In this document: positions 18,993-28,322 of the stretch, one piece after another
Layout: every line of letters starts with the position of its first letter
Numbering within the stretch: position 1 is the stretch's first letter
From: Cohnella rhizosphaerae
Lineage (GTDB): Bacteria; Bacillota; Bacilli; Paenibacillales; Paenibacillaceae
DNA: 64,000 bases
NCBI RefSeq assembly: GCF_029525575.1
Contig: NZ_JAPDIA010000008.1
Location: 2,213,728-2,277,727, forward strand
Reading direction: 5' to 3'
Program-made: the position numbers and the translations under genes
Notes under the pieces: model-generated
The model's input: the letters and a program-made list of their open reading frames with translations, nothing else
Databases searched by the model: none
What the model was told of the DNA's origin: nothing

Positions 18993-19719
18993 TTAAACGA
19001 TCTTTTTTTCGATGCAGCACGGTCAGGAGCCGATAAAAGTCGTAACTACCGCCGAGCGGCGTGTCGATCAGCTTGGCTTCCACGGCAGCTTGCACGGCCG
19101 CGGCGGCCCATGCAGGCGGCTCGGGGATCGTTTGTAAGCTTTCGGTTGCGGCCAGCCGGGCGGCGAGCGCTTGAATTTGCGCAACCTGCGCTTCCACCTG
19201 TTGCCGAAGCCTTTCGAATTGTTCCCGCTCCTCCTTCGTCATCGGTTCGTCCTCCCCCTTCGATCTCGTCATATTTCGTCAGACTATACGTATTGATCAG
19301 TTGCCTAAGCTTGTTGCTGTAGGCCGGATCGGTCGCGTATCCGCTGAGCTGCAGCGCTTCCGCTTGCTCTTCAGCCGTCTTGGCTGCGCGAACGCGGGCA
19401 TAGCGGGCGCTCCCGAGCCATTGATCCTGATCCTTGTAAAAGGCGTACACGCTGTCATAAGAGCGCCATGTCGCCGTCGTCTGAACGCGCTTGCCCTTCA
19501 CGTATTCCCAGGTCGGCGTCGTATACGTCTCCCCGCGCCACCACTGGTTAGGGAGTCCGTCGCCGGCTTTGATGCCGCCAAGATTATAGTGCTCGCCGAT
19601 TTTTCCGCCGGTCTCGAGCAAGTTTTGCGCGAGCCTGACGCTTGGGAAAAGCGGCGAGCCTTCTTTCTCGCCCGCTGCGCTTGCGGCCCAAGTATGCCAA
19701 AGAACGTCTGCCTGTCCAA
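18993..19719 (-). CDS. glucosaminidase-domain cell-wall hydrolase
   Basis: TTG 19719 has an ideal AAGGAGGTGA ribosome binding site. The chain reads TFFGILGPQAQRA, then LFPSVRLAQNLLETG and YNLGGIKAG, the FlgJ-like N-acetylglucosaminidase core. A coiled stretch rich in Glu/Gln (KEEREQFERLRQQVEAQV) follows, and the tail has DTPLGGSYDFYRLLTVLHRK, a C-terminal motif common in Bacillus and phage wall hydrolases. There is no signal peptide. Three frame changes are needed: one missing base near 19671 and one extra base each at C5 19254-19258 and T7 19003-19009. Repair gives 241 residues. A separate small gene starting inside (behind GGGGGAGG near 19255) cannot be fully excluded. Confidence 0.72.
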
Positions 19720-20003
19720 CGTATCACCTCCTTCGCTTGTAGCATGATATTCGAGCCATGGCCCCAGCTTCGCGGCGCTTTTCCTATCCGGGCGCTACGC
19801 TCGCTGATTCGGCTGTCGGCAATCCAGTTGCCGCCATTAGAAAACCATCAGGGAAGGCACGCCCTGACGGTCTATTGCAGCAGTCTAGTGTACGATCTGC
19901 GGAAGGCCATTCTCTCCCCGACCGCCTGAGCGCACGACAAACAACCGGTAACGCTCAGGAGCGGCCCCGGCTGCGAGGTGGTGTAGGTCGACACAGTCCA
20001 TTA

Positions 20004-20189
20004 AATAACGGTTGAAAAGCAGTTATTTTCCGCGATCGCGACGTCCTTGGGCAAATAAGTGTTGAAGCGCAATTAATTTCTCGCATTCGAACGTTTCGAT
20101 CCGGTTTTGGGCAAAATAATTGCGGTTGAACACTTATTCCCTCCGAAGCCCCGGTCAGTATGCCGATTAACTGCTTTTCAACACTTATC
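20004..20189. repeat. four degenerate interspersed 24-bp elements
   Basis: Elements start at 20004, 20054, 20115 and 20165 (spacing 50, 61, 50 bp). Each has AATAA-like and TTATT-like ends around a TTGAA or TTCAA core. The fourth reads GATTAACTGCTTTTCAACAC plus TTATC. They share the half-site ATAAGTGTTGAA in either orientation. The fourth copy resembles the core of the 52-bp array at 35.8 kb. Confidence 0.6.
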
Positions 20190-20216
20190 TCCCACATCCC
20201 AACGATGTATAGAATT

Positions 20217-20268
20217 TGCGCTATTATTTTTCTCCAAAAACAGCTCCGTCCATATAATAAGCGCGCAT
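20217..20268. repeat. inverted repeat
   Basis: GCGCTATTAT near 20218 pairs with ATAATAAGCGC ending near 20268 with one bulged base, around a 27-nt spacer. Function unknown. Confidence 0.4.
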
Positions 20269-20519
20269 AGCGGGACGGACCGGGGGGCCTTATTTTAGTT
20301 CATTTGGCGATTTGCGGCCCGCTTTCGGACACAGCCGCCCTTATTCCTGGATTGTCGGCCTTGTTTAGCCTTGATCCGAATCCATAACGTCCCTCCAGTC
20401 CGAAACGATCGCAATGATGACCGTTTTTTTAGAAATAAAGTCTCCTGGGTCCGATGCGCCTGACTGACCGGCATTTAACCGCTGCCACCAGATCTCTGTT
20501 GCACCAACACGCTCACACT

Positions 20520-20640
20520 CCCACTTACCTCCCCGACGACCTTCCCGACTACCTTCCCCACTGCCTCCCCGACTACCTCCCCGACGACCATCCCAACTGC
20601 CTCCCCGACTGCATCCCCGACTCTTCCCGACTATCTTCAC
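20520..20640. repeat. pyrimidine-rich low-complexity tract with 12-bp periodicity
   Basis: Variants of CCTCCCCGACTA recur about ten times, giving a strand almost free of purine runs. On the minus strand it would encode four-residue units such as GGSR and DGRR, but no ribosome binding site supports a gene. Confidence 0.6.
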
Positions 20641-20767
20641 GCTTACTTTCCCAATTATCGTCCAGCTTACACCCCAACGCTCTGCCTGCTTACCCTTCCG
20701 CCCCTCGTCCCGTAAAGTTAGCATGCGAAGCCGCGACTTCGCCGTAATTGTATACGTTCTGAAATAT

Positions 20768-20801
20768 AAAAAAAGAATCCGTAGAAAACGCTACGGATTC
20801 T
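20768..20801 (-). terminator. rho-independent terminator of the suf operon
   Basis: A perfect 11-bp stem (AGAATCCGTAG / CTACGGATTCT) with a 6-nt loop is followed by T7 on the minus strand, about 55 bp after the sufB stop. Confidence 0.93.
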
Positions 20802-20855
20802 TGATCTAACGTTATGGTTAAGGCTTCCGGAGGAACCCGGAACGGAGCGTATCGG

Positions 20856-22253
20856 TTAACCGATACTGCCTTCCATCTCGAACTTGATGAGCCGATTCAT
20901 CTCGACCGCGTACTCCATCGGCAGCTCCTTGGTGAACGGCTCGATGAAGCCCATGACGATCATCTGGGTCGCTTCGGCTTCGGACAGGCCGCGGCTCATT
21001 AGGTAGAAGAGCTGGTCTTCGGATACCTTGGAGACGGTCGCCTCGTGCTCGAGCGTGACGTTGTCGTTGAAGATCTCGTTGTACGGGATCGTATCGCTCG
21101 TCGACTGGTTGTCGAGGATGAGCGTATCGCACTTGATGTTCGCCTTGGCGCCTTCGGCGTTGCGGCCGAAGGAAGCGAGTCCGCGGTACGTCACCTTGCC
21201 GCCGTGCTTGGAGATCGACTTGGAGACGATCGTGGATGTCGTGTCCGGCGCCAGGTGGATCATCTTCGCGCCTGCGTCCTGATGCTGGCCCTTGCCGGCG
21301 ACGGCGATCGAGAGCACCATGCCGCGGGCGCCGCGGCCCTTCAGGATGACGGCCGGGTACTTCATCGTCAGCTTGGAGCCGATGTTGCCGTCGACCCACT
21401 CCATCGTCGCGTTCTCTTCGGCGACGGCGCGCTTGGTGACGAGGTTGTAAATGTTCGGCGCCCAGTTCTGAATCGTCGTGTAGCGAACGCGCGCGTCCTT
21501 CTTGACGATGATCTCGACGACGGCGCTATGCAGCGAGTTCGTGCTGTACACAGGCGCCGTGCAGCCTTCGACGTAGTGTACGAAGCTGCCTTCGTCCGCG
21601 ATGATGAGCGTGCGCTCGAACTGGCCCATATTCTCCGAGTTGATGCGGAAGTAGGCCTGCAGCGGGATCTCGCACTTGACGCCCTTCGGCACGTAGATGA
21701 AGCTGCCGCCGGACCATACTGCGCTGTTCAGCGCGGCGAACTTGTTGTCCGCTGCCGGAACGACGGTGGAGAAGTATTCCTTGAAAATCTCCGGATGCTC
21801 GCGCAGCGCCGTGTCGGTGTCGGTGAAAATGACGCCCTGGGCTTCGAGATCGGCTTGCATGGAGTGGTACACGACCTCGGACTCGTATTGGGCCGAGACG
21901 CCTGCCAGGAACTTCTGCTCGGCTTCGGGGATGCCCAGCTTGTCGAACGTCGCCTTGATCTCCTCCGGCACTTCTTCCCAAGTCTTGCCTTGCTTTTCCG
22001 ACGGCTTGACGTAGTACTGGATGTCGTTAAAATCCAGTTCGTCCATGTCGCCGCCCCAACGCGGCATCGCCATCTTGTTGAACTGCTCCAGCGACTTGAG
22101 GCGGAAGTTCAGCATCCACTCCGGCTCGCCTTTCATCTCCGAGATCGTGCGGACGATCTCCGGTGTCAGGCCTTTGCCGGATTGGAATACGGCCTTGTGC
22201 TCGTCGCGGAAACCGTACTGGTACTCTTCCATTTCGGGCATTTGCTTCGCCAT
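20856..22253 (-). CDS. sufB: Fe-S cluster assembly scaffold protein SufB
   Basis: A 465-residue SufB, full length. It begins MPEMEEYQYGFRDEHKAVF and contains the beta-helical core with VEGCTAPVYSTNSLH and NWAPNIYNLVTKRA. The C-terminal LSEAEATQMIVMGFIEPF is the segment shared with SufD. With SufC and SufD it forms the scaffold on which Fe-S clusters are built. ATG 22253 follows GAAGGAGGG. Last gene of sufCDSUB. Confidence 0.96.
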   Translation of the reverse strand: MAKQMPEMEEYQYGFRDEHKAVFQSGKGLTPEIVRTISEMKGEPEWMLNFRLKSLEQFNKMAMPRWGGDMDELDFNDIQYYVKPSEKQGKTWEEVPEEIKATFDKLGIPEAEQKFLAGVSAQYESEVVYHSMQADLEAQGVIFTDTDTALREHPEIFKEYFSTVVPAADNKFAALNSAVWSGGSFIYVPKGVKCEIPLQAYFRINSENMGQFERTLIIADEGSFVHYVEGCTAPVYSTNSLHSAVVEIIVKKDARVRYTTIQNWAPNIYNLVTKRAVAEENATMEWVDGNIGSKLTMKYPAVILKGRGARGMVLSIAVAGKGQHQDAGAKMIHLAPDTTSTIVSKSISKHGGKVTYRGLASFGRNAEGAKANIKCDTLILDNQSTSDTIPYNEIFNDNVTLEHEATVSKVSEDQLFYLMSRGLSEAEATQMIVMGFIEPFTKELPMEYAVEMNRLIKFEMEGSIG

Positions 22254-22303
22254 GACGATTGTCCCTCCTTCATAGTGTTCGTGCTGTATGCGCTAAATCA
22301 AGC

Positions 22304-22759
22304 TTACTGCTCGACGTTTTCTTCGACCTTGCCCTGACCGTCGTGCTCGACGCCTTTGCGCAGCGCGTTCCAGGCGAGCGTGGCGCACTTGATGCGCGCC
22401 GGGAACTTGCCGACGCCCGACAATGCGTCAATGTCCTCGTACTCGTCGAATTCGACCTGCTCGCCCTTCATCAGGGACGAGAACTTGCCGGCCAGCGCGA
22501 GCGCTTCTTCGGTCGTCTTGCCCTTGACCGCGTCCGTCATCATCGACGCCGAGGACATGCTGATCGAGCAGCCTTCGCCGGTGAAACGGGCGTTCTTCAC
22601 GATGCCGTCCTCGATGTGCAACTGCAGCGAGATACGGTCGCCGCACGTCGGATTGTTCAGGTTGACGGTGACGGATTCGTCGTCCATCGTCCCGCGGTTG
22701 CGCGGGTTTTTATAGTGATCCATGATGACGCGGCGGTATAAATCGTCCAACTGGCTCAT
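22304..22759 (-). CDS. sufU: SufU, zinc-dependent sulfurtransferase for SufS
   Basis: A 151-residue SufU with its three cysteines in NPTCGD, GEGCSIS and CATLAW, which together with Asp bind zinc and accept persulfide sulfur from SufS in Firmicutes. ATG 22759 overlaps the sufS stop (ATGA), so they are coupled. Its place directly after sufS is the usual Firmicutes order. Confidence 0.95.
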   Translation of the reverse strand: MSQLDDLYRRVIMDHYKNPRNRGTMDDESVTVNLNNPTCGDRISLQLHIEDGIVKNARFTGEGCSISMSSASMMTDAVKGKTTEEALALAGKFSSLMKGEQVEFDEYEDIDALSGVGKFPARIKCATLAWNALRKGVEHDGQGKVEENVEQ

Positions 22760-23973
22760 AACTGGAAAAACTCCTTTGTCTTGACCAGCGCGTCCACCAG
22801 CCGGTCGACGTCTTCTTCGGTGTTGTACAGGTAAAAGCTCGCTCTCGCCGTCGCGCTCACCTTCAGCCAGCGCATGAGCGGCTGGCAGCAGTGGTGGCCG
22901 GCGCGGATGGCGATGCCCTCGGTGTCGAGCACGGTCGCGACGTCGTGCGGATGCACGTCGCCGAGATTAAACGTGACGAGCCCCGAACGGTTGCCGCTTG
23001 GCCCATAGATGGCGATGCCTTCGATCTCCGACAGGCGGCCGTAGGCGTACCGGGACAGCTCTCTGCCGTGACGGTCGATCTCGTCCAGCCCGATCGACTC
23101 CAGGAAGTCGATCGCGGCGCCGAGTCCAACCGCGCCGGCGATGATCGGCGTGCCGCCCTCGAACTTCCAGGGCAGCTCCTTCCAGCTCGAATCGTAAAGC
23201 TCGACGAAATCGATCATCTCGCCGCCGAATTCGATCGGCTCCATCTTCTCGAGCAGCGCCGTCTTGCCGTACAAGGCGCCGATCCCCGTCGGTCCGCACA
23301 TTTTGTGTCCCGAGAACGCATAGAAATCAACGTCGAGATCACGCACGTCGACCTTCATGTGGGGAGAGCTCTGAGCGCCGTCCACCACCATAATCGCGCC
23401 GTTCTTGTGGGCGATGGCGGCAATCTCCTTGACCGGATGGACCGTCCCCATCACGTTGGACACGTAGGCGATCGACACGATCCTGGTGCGCTCGGTGATC
23501 GTCTCTTCGACGTCCGACAGCTTCAGGCTGCCGTCCTCCTGGAGCGGAATAAACTTCAGCGTCGCGCCCGTGGCCTTGGCGGCCTGCTGCCAGGGGATCA
23601 GGTTGCTGTGATGTTCGGACTGCGTGACGACGATCTCGTCGCCCTCGCGCAGCTGCTGGCGGGCGTACCCGCCGGCCACCGTATTGAGGCCGGTCGTCGT
23701 GCCGCGGTTGAAAATGATCTCGCGCGCAGAAGCGGCGTTCAGGAAGCGGGCCACCTTCTCGCGGGCGCCTTCGTAGGCGTCCGTCGCGCGCGAACCGAGC
23801 GTATGCACGCCGCGGTGGACGTTGGCATTGTCGAGCTCGTAGTACCGCTTGACAGCGTCGATGACGCTGCGCGGCTTCTGCGAGGTCGCGGCGTTGTCCA
23901 GATAGACGAGCGGATGACCGTTGATCTCCTGATCCAGGATCGGGAATTCGCTTCTTAGTGCGCGAGCGTCCAT
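22756..23973 (-). CDS. sufS: cysteine desulfurase SufS
   Basis: A 405-residue PLP enzyme that removes sulfur from cysteine. It has NRGTTTGLN, the PLP-lysine motif FSGHKMCGPTG, and the active-site cysteine region RAGHHCCQPLM near residue 370. ATG 23973 follows AGAGGAAG. Confidence 0.96.
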   Translation of the reverse strand: MDARALRSEFPILDQEINGHPLVYLDNAATSQKPRSVIDAVKRYYELDNANVHRGVHTLGSRATDAYEGAREKVARFLNAASAREIIFNRGTTTGLNTVAGGYARQQLREGDEIVVTQSEHHSNLIPWQQAAKATGATLKFIPLQEDGSLKLSDVEETITERTRIVSIAYVSNVMGTVHPVKEIAAIAHKNGAIMVVDGAQSSPHMKVDVRDLDVDFYAFSGHKMCGPTGIGALYGKTALLEKMEPIEFGGEMIDFVELYDSSWKELPWKFEGGTPIIAGAVGLGAAIDFLESIGLDEIDRHGRELSRYAYGRLSEIEGIAIYGPSGNRSGLVTFNLGDVHPHDVATVLDTEGIAIRAGHHCCQPLMRWLKVSATARASFYLYNTEEDVDRLVDALVKTKEFFQL

Positions 23974-23974
23974 T

Positions 23975-25273
23975 TTAACCCAACTTCCTCTCTAAAATGC
24001 GCTGCAGCTGCTCGCGGACGCTCTCGAGCGGAATCTCCGACACGACCGGATCGAGGAAGCCGTAAATGATCAGACGCTCCGCTTCGGTCTTCGAGATGCC
24101 CCGCGACATCAGATAGTGCACCTGCTCAGCATTGACCTGGCCTACGCTCGCGGCGTGGCCGGCTTTGACGTCGTCTTCGTCGATCAGCAGGATCGGGTTC
24201 GCGTCGCCGCGCGCCTTCGGGCTCAGCATGAGCACCTTCTCGGTCTGCTGGCCGTTGGCGCGGGTCGCGCCCTTCTCGATCTTGGTCACGCCGTTGATGA
24301 CCGCGGTGCCTTCTTCCTTCATGACGGCGCGCGTGATCATGTCGCTCTCCGTCGAGAGGCCGAAGTGCACGGCGCCCGTCGTCAGGCTCATGCGCTGCTT
24401 GCCGGCGCCGACCGTGATGATCTTGGCGTCGGACGTCGATCCGTTGCCCTTCAGGATCGTCTTGGTGTCGGACAGGATGTTGCCGTCCTGCAGCTCGCCG
24501 ACGATCCATTCGATGCGCGCGTCCTGCTCCAGCACGGCGCGGCGGTAAGAGACGTCGATCGCGCCGCGCTCCAGGCTGTGCACGGCTGCGTAGCGGACCT
24601 GGCTGCCTGCCTTGGCGAACACTTCGACGGCGCCGTTCAACACGAGCGCGGCATCGCCGACGGCCGTGCTGGCGTTCTCGACGACGGTCACGCGGCTGTT
24701 CGCCTCGGCGACGATCAGCACGTGCGGCACGAAGGTCGCTTCGGCGTCGTCCGCGAACAGCAGCGCCTGCACGGGTTCTTCAATCTCTACGCCGCGCGGC
24801 ACGTACAGGAACACGCCGCCGTTCCACAGCGCCGCGTGCAGCGCCGCGAGCTTGTGTTCATCCGGCGTATACGCCGTCATCAGATGCTGGCGAACGAGCG
24901 CTTCGTGGCTGCGCGCGGCCTCCTCGAGGCTCGTCAGTACGACGCCCTTCGCCTTCAGCTCGTCGGACAGATGCGTATAGACGACCGAGGAGTTGTGCTG
25001 CACGATCAGCGCGCCGCCGGCTTCGGCGGGCAGCAGCTTCGCGAGCGCTTCGGGCAGCTGCGAAGCGGAGTCGGCCTTGGCGCCCGGGCGGTCCGTGCCG
25101 TACAGGTCCAGCGGCCAGCGCTGGATCGGCGTCTTCTCGGGCTTCGGAAGCTCGAGCGTCGAGGCCAGCTCGCCGGCGTTCTCGCGCCAGGCGACGAGCC
25201 ATGCGGGTTCGTTTTTGCTGCGGGCGATGCTCGATGCGGCATCGCGGCCAAAAGAGGCGGTAGGCGTACTCAT
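23975..25273 (-). CDS. sufD: Fe-S cluster assembly protein SufD
   Basis: A 432-residue SufD. The family C-terminal segment HYLMSRGISKTEAERLIIYGF is present, with a beta-helical middle (VENASTAVGDAALVLNG). It pairs with SufB and binds SufC. ATG 25273 follows GGGAGG. The sufS start lies directly after its stop. Confidence 0.95.
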   Translation of the reverse strand: MSTPTASFGRDAASSIARSKNEPAWLVAWRENAGELASTLELPKPEKTPIQRWPLDLYGTDRPGAKADSASQLPEALAKLLPAEAGGALIVQHNSSVVYTHLSDELKAKGVVLTSLEEAARSHEALVRQHLMTAYTPDEHKLAALHAALWNGGVFLYVPRGVEIEEPVQALLFADDAEATFVPHVLIVAEANSRVTVVENASTAVGDAALVLNGAVEVFAKAGSQVRYAAVHSLERGAIDVSYRRAVLEQDARIEWIVGELQDGNILSDTKTILKGNGSTSDAKIITVGAGKQRMSLTTGAVHFGLSTESDMITRAVMKEEGTAVINGVTKIEKGATRANGQQTEKVLMLSPKARGDANPILLIDEDDVKAGHAASVGQVNAEQVHYLMSRGISKTEAERLIIYGFLDPVVSEIPLESVREQLQRILERKLG

Positions 25274-25297
25274 GGTTGTATGACCTCCCTTATCCTC

Positions 25298-26077
25298 TTA
25301 GGCTTGGCCGACCGTCTCGTCGACGATGCCCAGTTCTTCTTTGACCCATTCATAGCCTTCGGCTTCGAGACGCTCGGCCAGCTCGGGACCGCCCGACTTG
25401 ACGATACGGCCCTGCATCATGACGTGGACATGATCAGGCGTAATATAATTCAGCAGGCGCTGGTAGTGGGTGATGATCAGGAAGCTGCGCTCTTCGGAAC
25501 GCATCGCGTTGACGCCCGCGGCGACGATCTTCAGCGCGTCGATGTCGAGGCCGGAGTCGATCTCGTCGAGAATGACGAGCTTCGGCTCGAGCAGCATCAT
25601 TTGGAGTATCTCGTTGCGCTTCTTCTCGCCGCCGGAAAAGCCCTCGTTCAGGTAACGGTGCATGAACTCGGGATTCATCTCGAGCTCCTTCATTTTCGCT
25701 TCCATCTGACGCACGAACTTGATCAGGGAGATCTCGTTGCCTTCGCCGCGGCGCGCGTTGATCGCGCTGCGAAGGAAGTCCGCGTTCGTGACGCCCGTGA
25801 TCTCGCTCGGATACTGCATGGCGAGGAACAGACCCGCCAGCGCGCGTTCGTCGACGCCCATTTCCAGCACGTCTTCGCCGTTCAGGAATACTTGACCTTC
25901 CGTTACTTCATATTTAGGATGGCCCATGATCGAGGAGGCGAGGGTGCTCTTGCCGGTGCCGTTCGGGCCCATGATCGCGTGCACTTCGCCGGCCTTGATC
26001 GTCAGATCGAAGCCCTTCAAAATTTCTTTGCCTTCGATTTCCGACTTCAAGCCCTTGATTTCGAACAAGTTGGACAT
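25298..26077 (-). CDS. sufC: Fe-S assembly ATPase SufC
   Basis: A 259-residue ABC-type ATPase without membrane domain. Walker A is GPNGTGKST (residues about 36-44), the signature FSGGEKKRNEI, and Walker B LVILDEIDSGLD. SufC drives shape change in the SufBCD scaffold. ATG 26077 follows GGAGGG. First gene of the operon. Confidence 0.97.
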   Translation of the reverse strand: MSNLFEIKGLKSEIEGKEILKGFDLTIKAGEVHAIMGPNGTGKSTLASSIMGHPKYEVTEGQVFLNGEDVLEMGVDERALAGLFLAMQYPSEITGVTNADFLRSAINARRGEGNEISLIKFVRQMEAKMKELEMNPEFMHRYLNEGFSGGEKKRNEILQMMLLEPKLVILDEIDSGLDIDALKIVAAGVNAMRSEERSFLIITHYQRLLNYITPDHVHVMMQGRIVKSGGPELAERLEAEGYEWVKEELGIVDETVGQA

Positions 26078-26173
26078 TGTTTTCCCTCCAGGTTATACGG
26101 ACGCCAAGTGGGGCTGACCCCTTTTATAAGCAACCTTCGGTCGCCACTTAAGATCCATTTCTTATTTATAACT

Positions 26174-26202
26174 ATTCTAAAGTGATTCTCAGTGATTCTC
26201 AA
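26174..26202 (-). promoter_or_regulatory. suf operon promoter with tandem 10-bp repeat
   Basis: On the minus strand TTGAGA (26202-26197) and TAGAAT (26179-26174) are 17 bp apart, each one base from consensus. The -35 box and spacer are made of a perfect tandem repeat, AGTGATTCTC twice at 26181-26200 on the plus strand. The leader to sufC is about 95 nt. The repeat could be an operator, but no known regulator is recognised. Confidence 0.7.
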
Positions 26203-26269
26203 CCACCATTTTATGAAAATGTCATGAAAATTGCAAACCGGCCATCCTTCCTGCGACGCCGAACGCCGT

Positions 26270-26854
26270 CTAGCGGTCGCCCGCAAGCGCTTCGCGAATC
26301 GCCCGCGCCGCTTTGTCGAAGGCTTCGTCTTCCAGCGCGGGACGCGCATCCTGGACAGCAACCGGCACCGCCAAGCTAAGCCAGGACTTGCAGCCGCCGT
26401 ATCGTTCGTCGTTCGGAATGGCCACCGGCCGGTCCCATACGTATACGCGAAGCAGAAGCACGTGCAGCGGCTTCGTTCTTTTCCACTTCAGCCGTTCTTC
26501 CGCGTAGTTCTCCGTCCATAAATGAAAAGGCTCCAGCTTGCGCAGCGTCTCGCCGTCGGTCACTTCAATGTCCTCGACGACCTCGGCGTAAGAGGAGACG
26601 AAAATCGTATTCGGGTCGCGTTCGAACGCCGCTACCGTTTCCGCCACGCTCGGGCTCGTCCCCGGCTTGACCAAGTGCTCCCGCTGATGCTCGTACGAAG
26701 GGAAAAGAAAAAACGAGGGGCTCTCCAGCCGAAACTCCTTGGTCTCCTCCGCGATGCCGCCCTTGCGCAGCACGATGATCTGCTTGCCCGCTTCAAGCGC
26801 CTTGACCGCCACCGCCCACTCCCGCAGCGCTATCGGATTGTCCACCGGCGTCAT
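26270..26854 (-). CDS. DUF1802 family protein
   Basis: A 194-residue protein of a family with no known function. Recognisable parts are LREWAVAVKALEAGKQIIVLRKGGIAEE near the start, FFLFPSYEHQ and the LHVLLLRVYVW segment. No signal peptide, membrane segment or known catalytic motif is seen. It lies between the photolyase and the suf operon on the same strand; its stop is about 70 bp from the suf promoter. Confidence 0.82.
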   Translation of the reverse strand: MTPVDNPIALREWAVAVKALEAGKQIIVLRKGGIAEETKEFRLESPSFFLFPSYEHQREHLVKPGTSPSVAETVAAFERDPNTIFVSSYAEVVEDIEVTDGETLRKLEPFHLWTENYAEERLKWKRTKPLHVLLLRVYVWDRPVAIPNDERYGGCKSWLSLAVPVAVQDARPALEDEAFDKAARAIREALAGDR

Positions 26855-26943
26855 GCCTCCTGTCGAAATCTGCTGTCCTTATTATAACACGAGGGGCGGG
26901 GAAGCCAAGGCGAAGCGATGGCGCGCTCGCGCGGCAAAAGCCG

Positions 26944-28322
26944 TCAACCGTCGTTCGCGTCGTCGCGATCGCGGTCCGCGGGATTCAAAATCGACTTGTA
27001 GACGGCGATCGCCTCAAGCCGGGAGCGGCGGAGGTCGACGATGGCGTCGGGCGCGGGCTCGTGGACGGATGCGGCGGCGTCAATCGTAGCGCGGGGAAGC
27101 CAGGCGCGCAAATAGTCGCCGGCCGGATCGAACTTTTTGGACTGGGTCACGGGGTTCATGATGCGAAAATACGGCGCGGCATCGAAGCCGAGCGACGAGG
27201 CCCACAGCCAGCCCCCCTCTATTAAGCGCGTTATCGTAGTCCGATAGTTTCAGCCGAAAATACCGTTCGCCGTAAATAAACGGGCAGCGCAGGTTTTTGG
27301 TCAAAAACATCGCCGCGATCATCCGCAGCCGGTTCGGCATCCAGCCCGTCTCGTTCAGCTGCGTCATGGCCGCGTCGATCACGGGAATGCCCGTCTTTCC
27401 GTCCCGCCAGGCGGCGAAGTGGCGGTCGTCCAGGCCGGACAGATCGAATTTTTTCTCGTAATGATAGTAGTCCTTGTCCATGCGGGATTGATACAGGTAA
27501 AAATCGCGCCACGCCAGCTGGCGCAGCCAGCTCTCCGCCAGATGCGGGGCAAGCTCGCCGGCAGCGGCGTAAAGGCGCCTGGCCGTGATTTCTCCGCGGT
27601 TCAGCGATGCCGACAGACGGCTCGTGCCGTCCTGCCCGTAGGCATCTCTCGCTTCCGTATAGCGGGCCAGCGCGTCTTGCAGGAAGCCGCGCAGCCGCCG
27701 CTCCGGATCGAATGCCTGGCCGGCCTGGTCGTCCATGGCGGCCTTCAGCGTCCCCGGCAATGCGCAGTCTGGCAGGTCCGCGGCGTCGACCGTGACCAGA
27801 TCGCTGACGGCGCTCGCATAAACGGTCGTATGGCGCTGCGCGAGAAAGGCGCGCCACTGCCGGTAAAAAGGCGTAAACACCTTGTAGGGCGCCTGGCGGC
27901 CCGTCCATTCGTGAAAATCGCGCAGCGGCGCGAGCGACAAATCGGGCAGTGCGGTAAAAGCGGCGCCGCGCGCCAGCGCCGCTTCCTTTAATTCGCGGTC
28001 GCGCTTGATCGCATAAGGGGTATAGTCTTCGTGCACGACGACCTCGCGGATGTCCGGCTGCGCGTCGAGCAACCGTCCCAGCAGGGACGCAGGCTCGCCG
28101 TAAAATACGTTGAGCCTGCTCCCGGCCGCCTCGTAAGCGCGCGCAAGCCGGCCCGCCGCGCGGAGAAAGCCGGCGCCGCTATGCTCCAGATACCTGTCTC
28201 CCCCGAAGGAGAAACGGATCGAGAAACAGCGCAGCCAGACACGGCTCTCCGCCGGCGGCCATGTAATCCAGCGCCGGCAGGTCCGAGGTCCGCAAATCCT
28301 TGCGATGGATGAACAGCTTCAA
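26944..28322 (-). CDS. phr: deoxyribodipyrimidine photolyase (cryptochrome/photolyase family)
   Basis: Light-driven DNA repair enzyme. The N-terminal domain starts LKLFIHRKDLRTSDLPAL; the FAD-binding domain has TSRLSASLNRGEIT, WLRQLAWRDFY, TGIPVIDAAMTQL, TGWMPNRLRM and NPVTQSKKFDP. Two one-base shifts (C5 28200-28204 and C6 27212-27217) cut it into three pieces; repair gives 458 residues and restores the flavin-site segment with GGWLWASS. The start is probably TTG 28322, sharing TTGA with the malic enzyme stop, so the genes are coupled. Confidence 0.88.

Larger units (their letters stand above)
19720..20855. other. 1.1-kb non-coding region holding several repeat families
   Basis: No supported gene. 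It holds four degenerate 24-bp palindromic elements at 20004-20189, an inverted repeat at 20217-20268, a pyrimidine-rich 12-bp periodic stretch at 20520-20640, and the suf terminator at 20774-20801. Short open frames exist on both strands, but they have no ribosome binding sites and their composition follows the repeats. Confidence 0.7.

Noticed and set aside
20365..20724. Gly/Arg/Ser-repeat protein on the minus strand
   Set aside because: No ribosome binding site; composition arises from the 12-bp repeats; it lies downstream of the suf terminator.
24116..26185. 689-codon open frame antisense to sufD and sufC
   Set aside because: Shadow of the suf genes: composition rich in Ala, Arg, Leu, Asp and His, with no recognisable domain.
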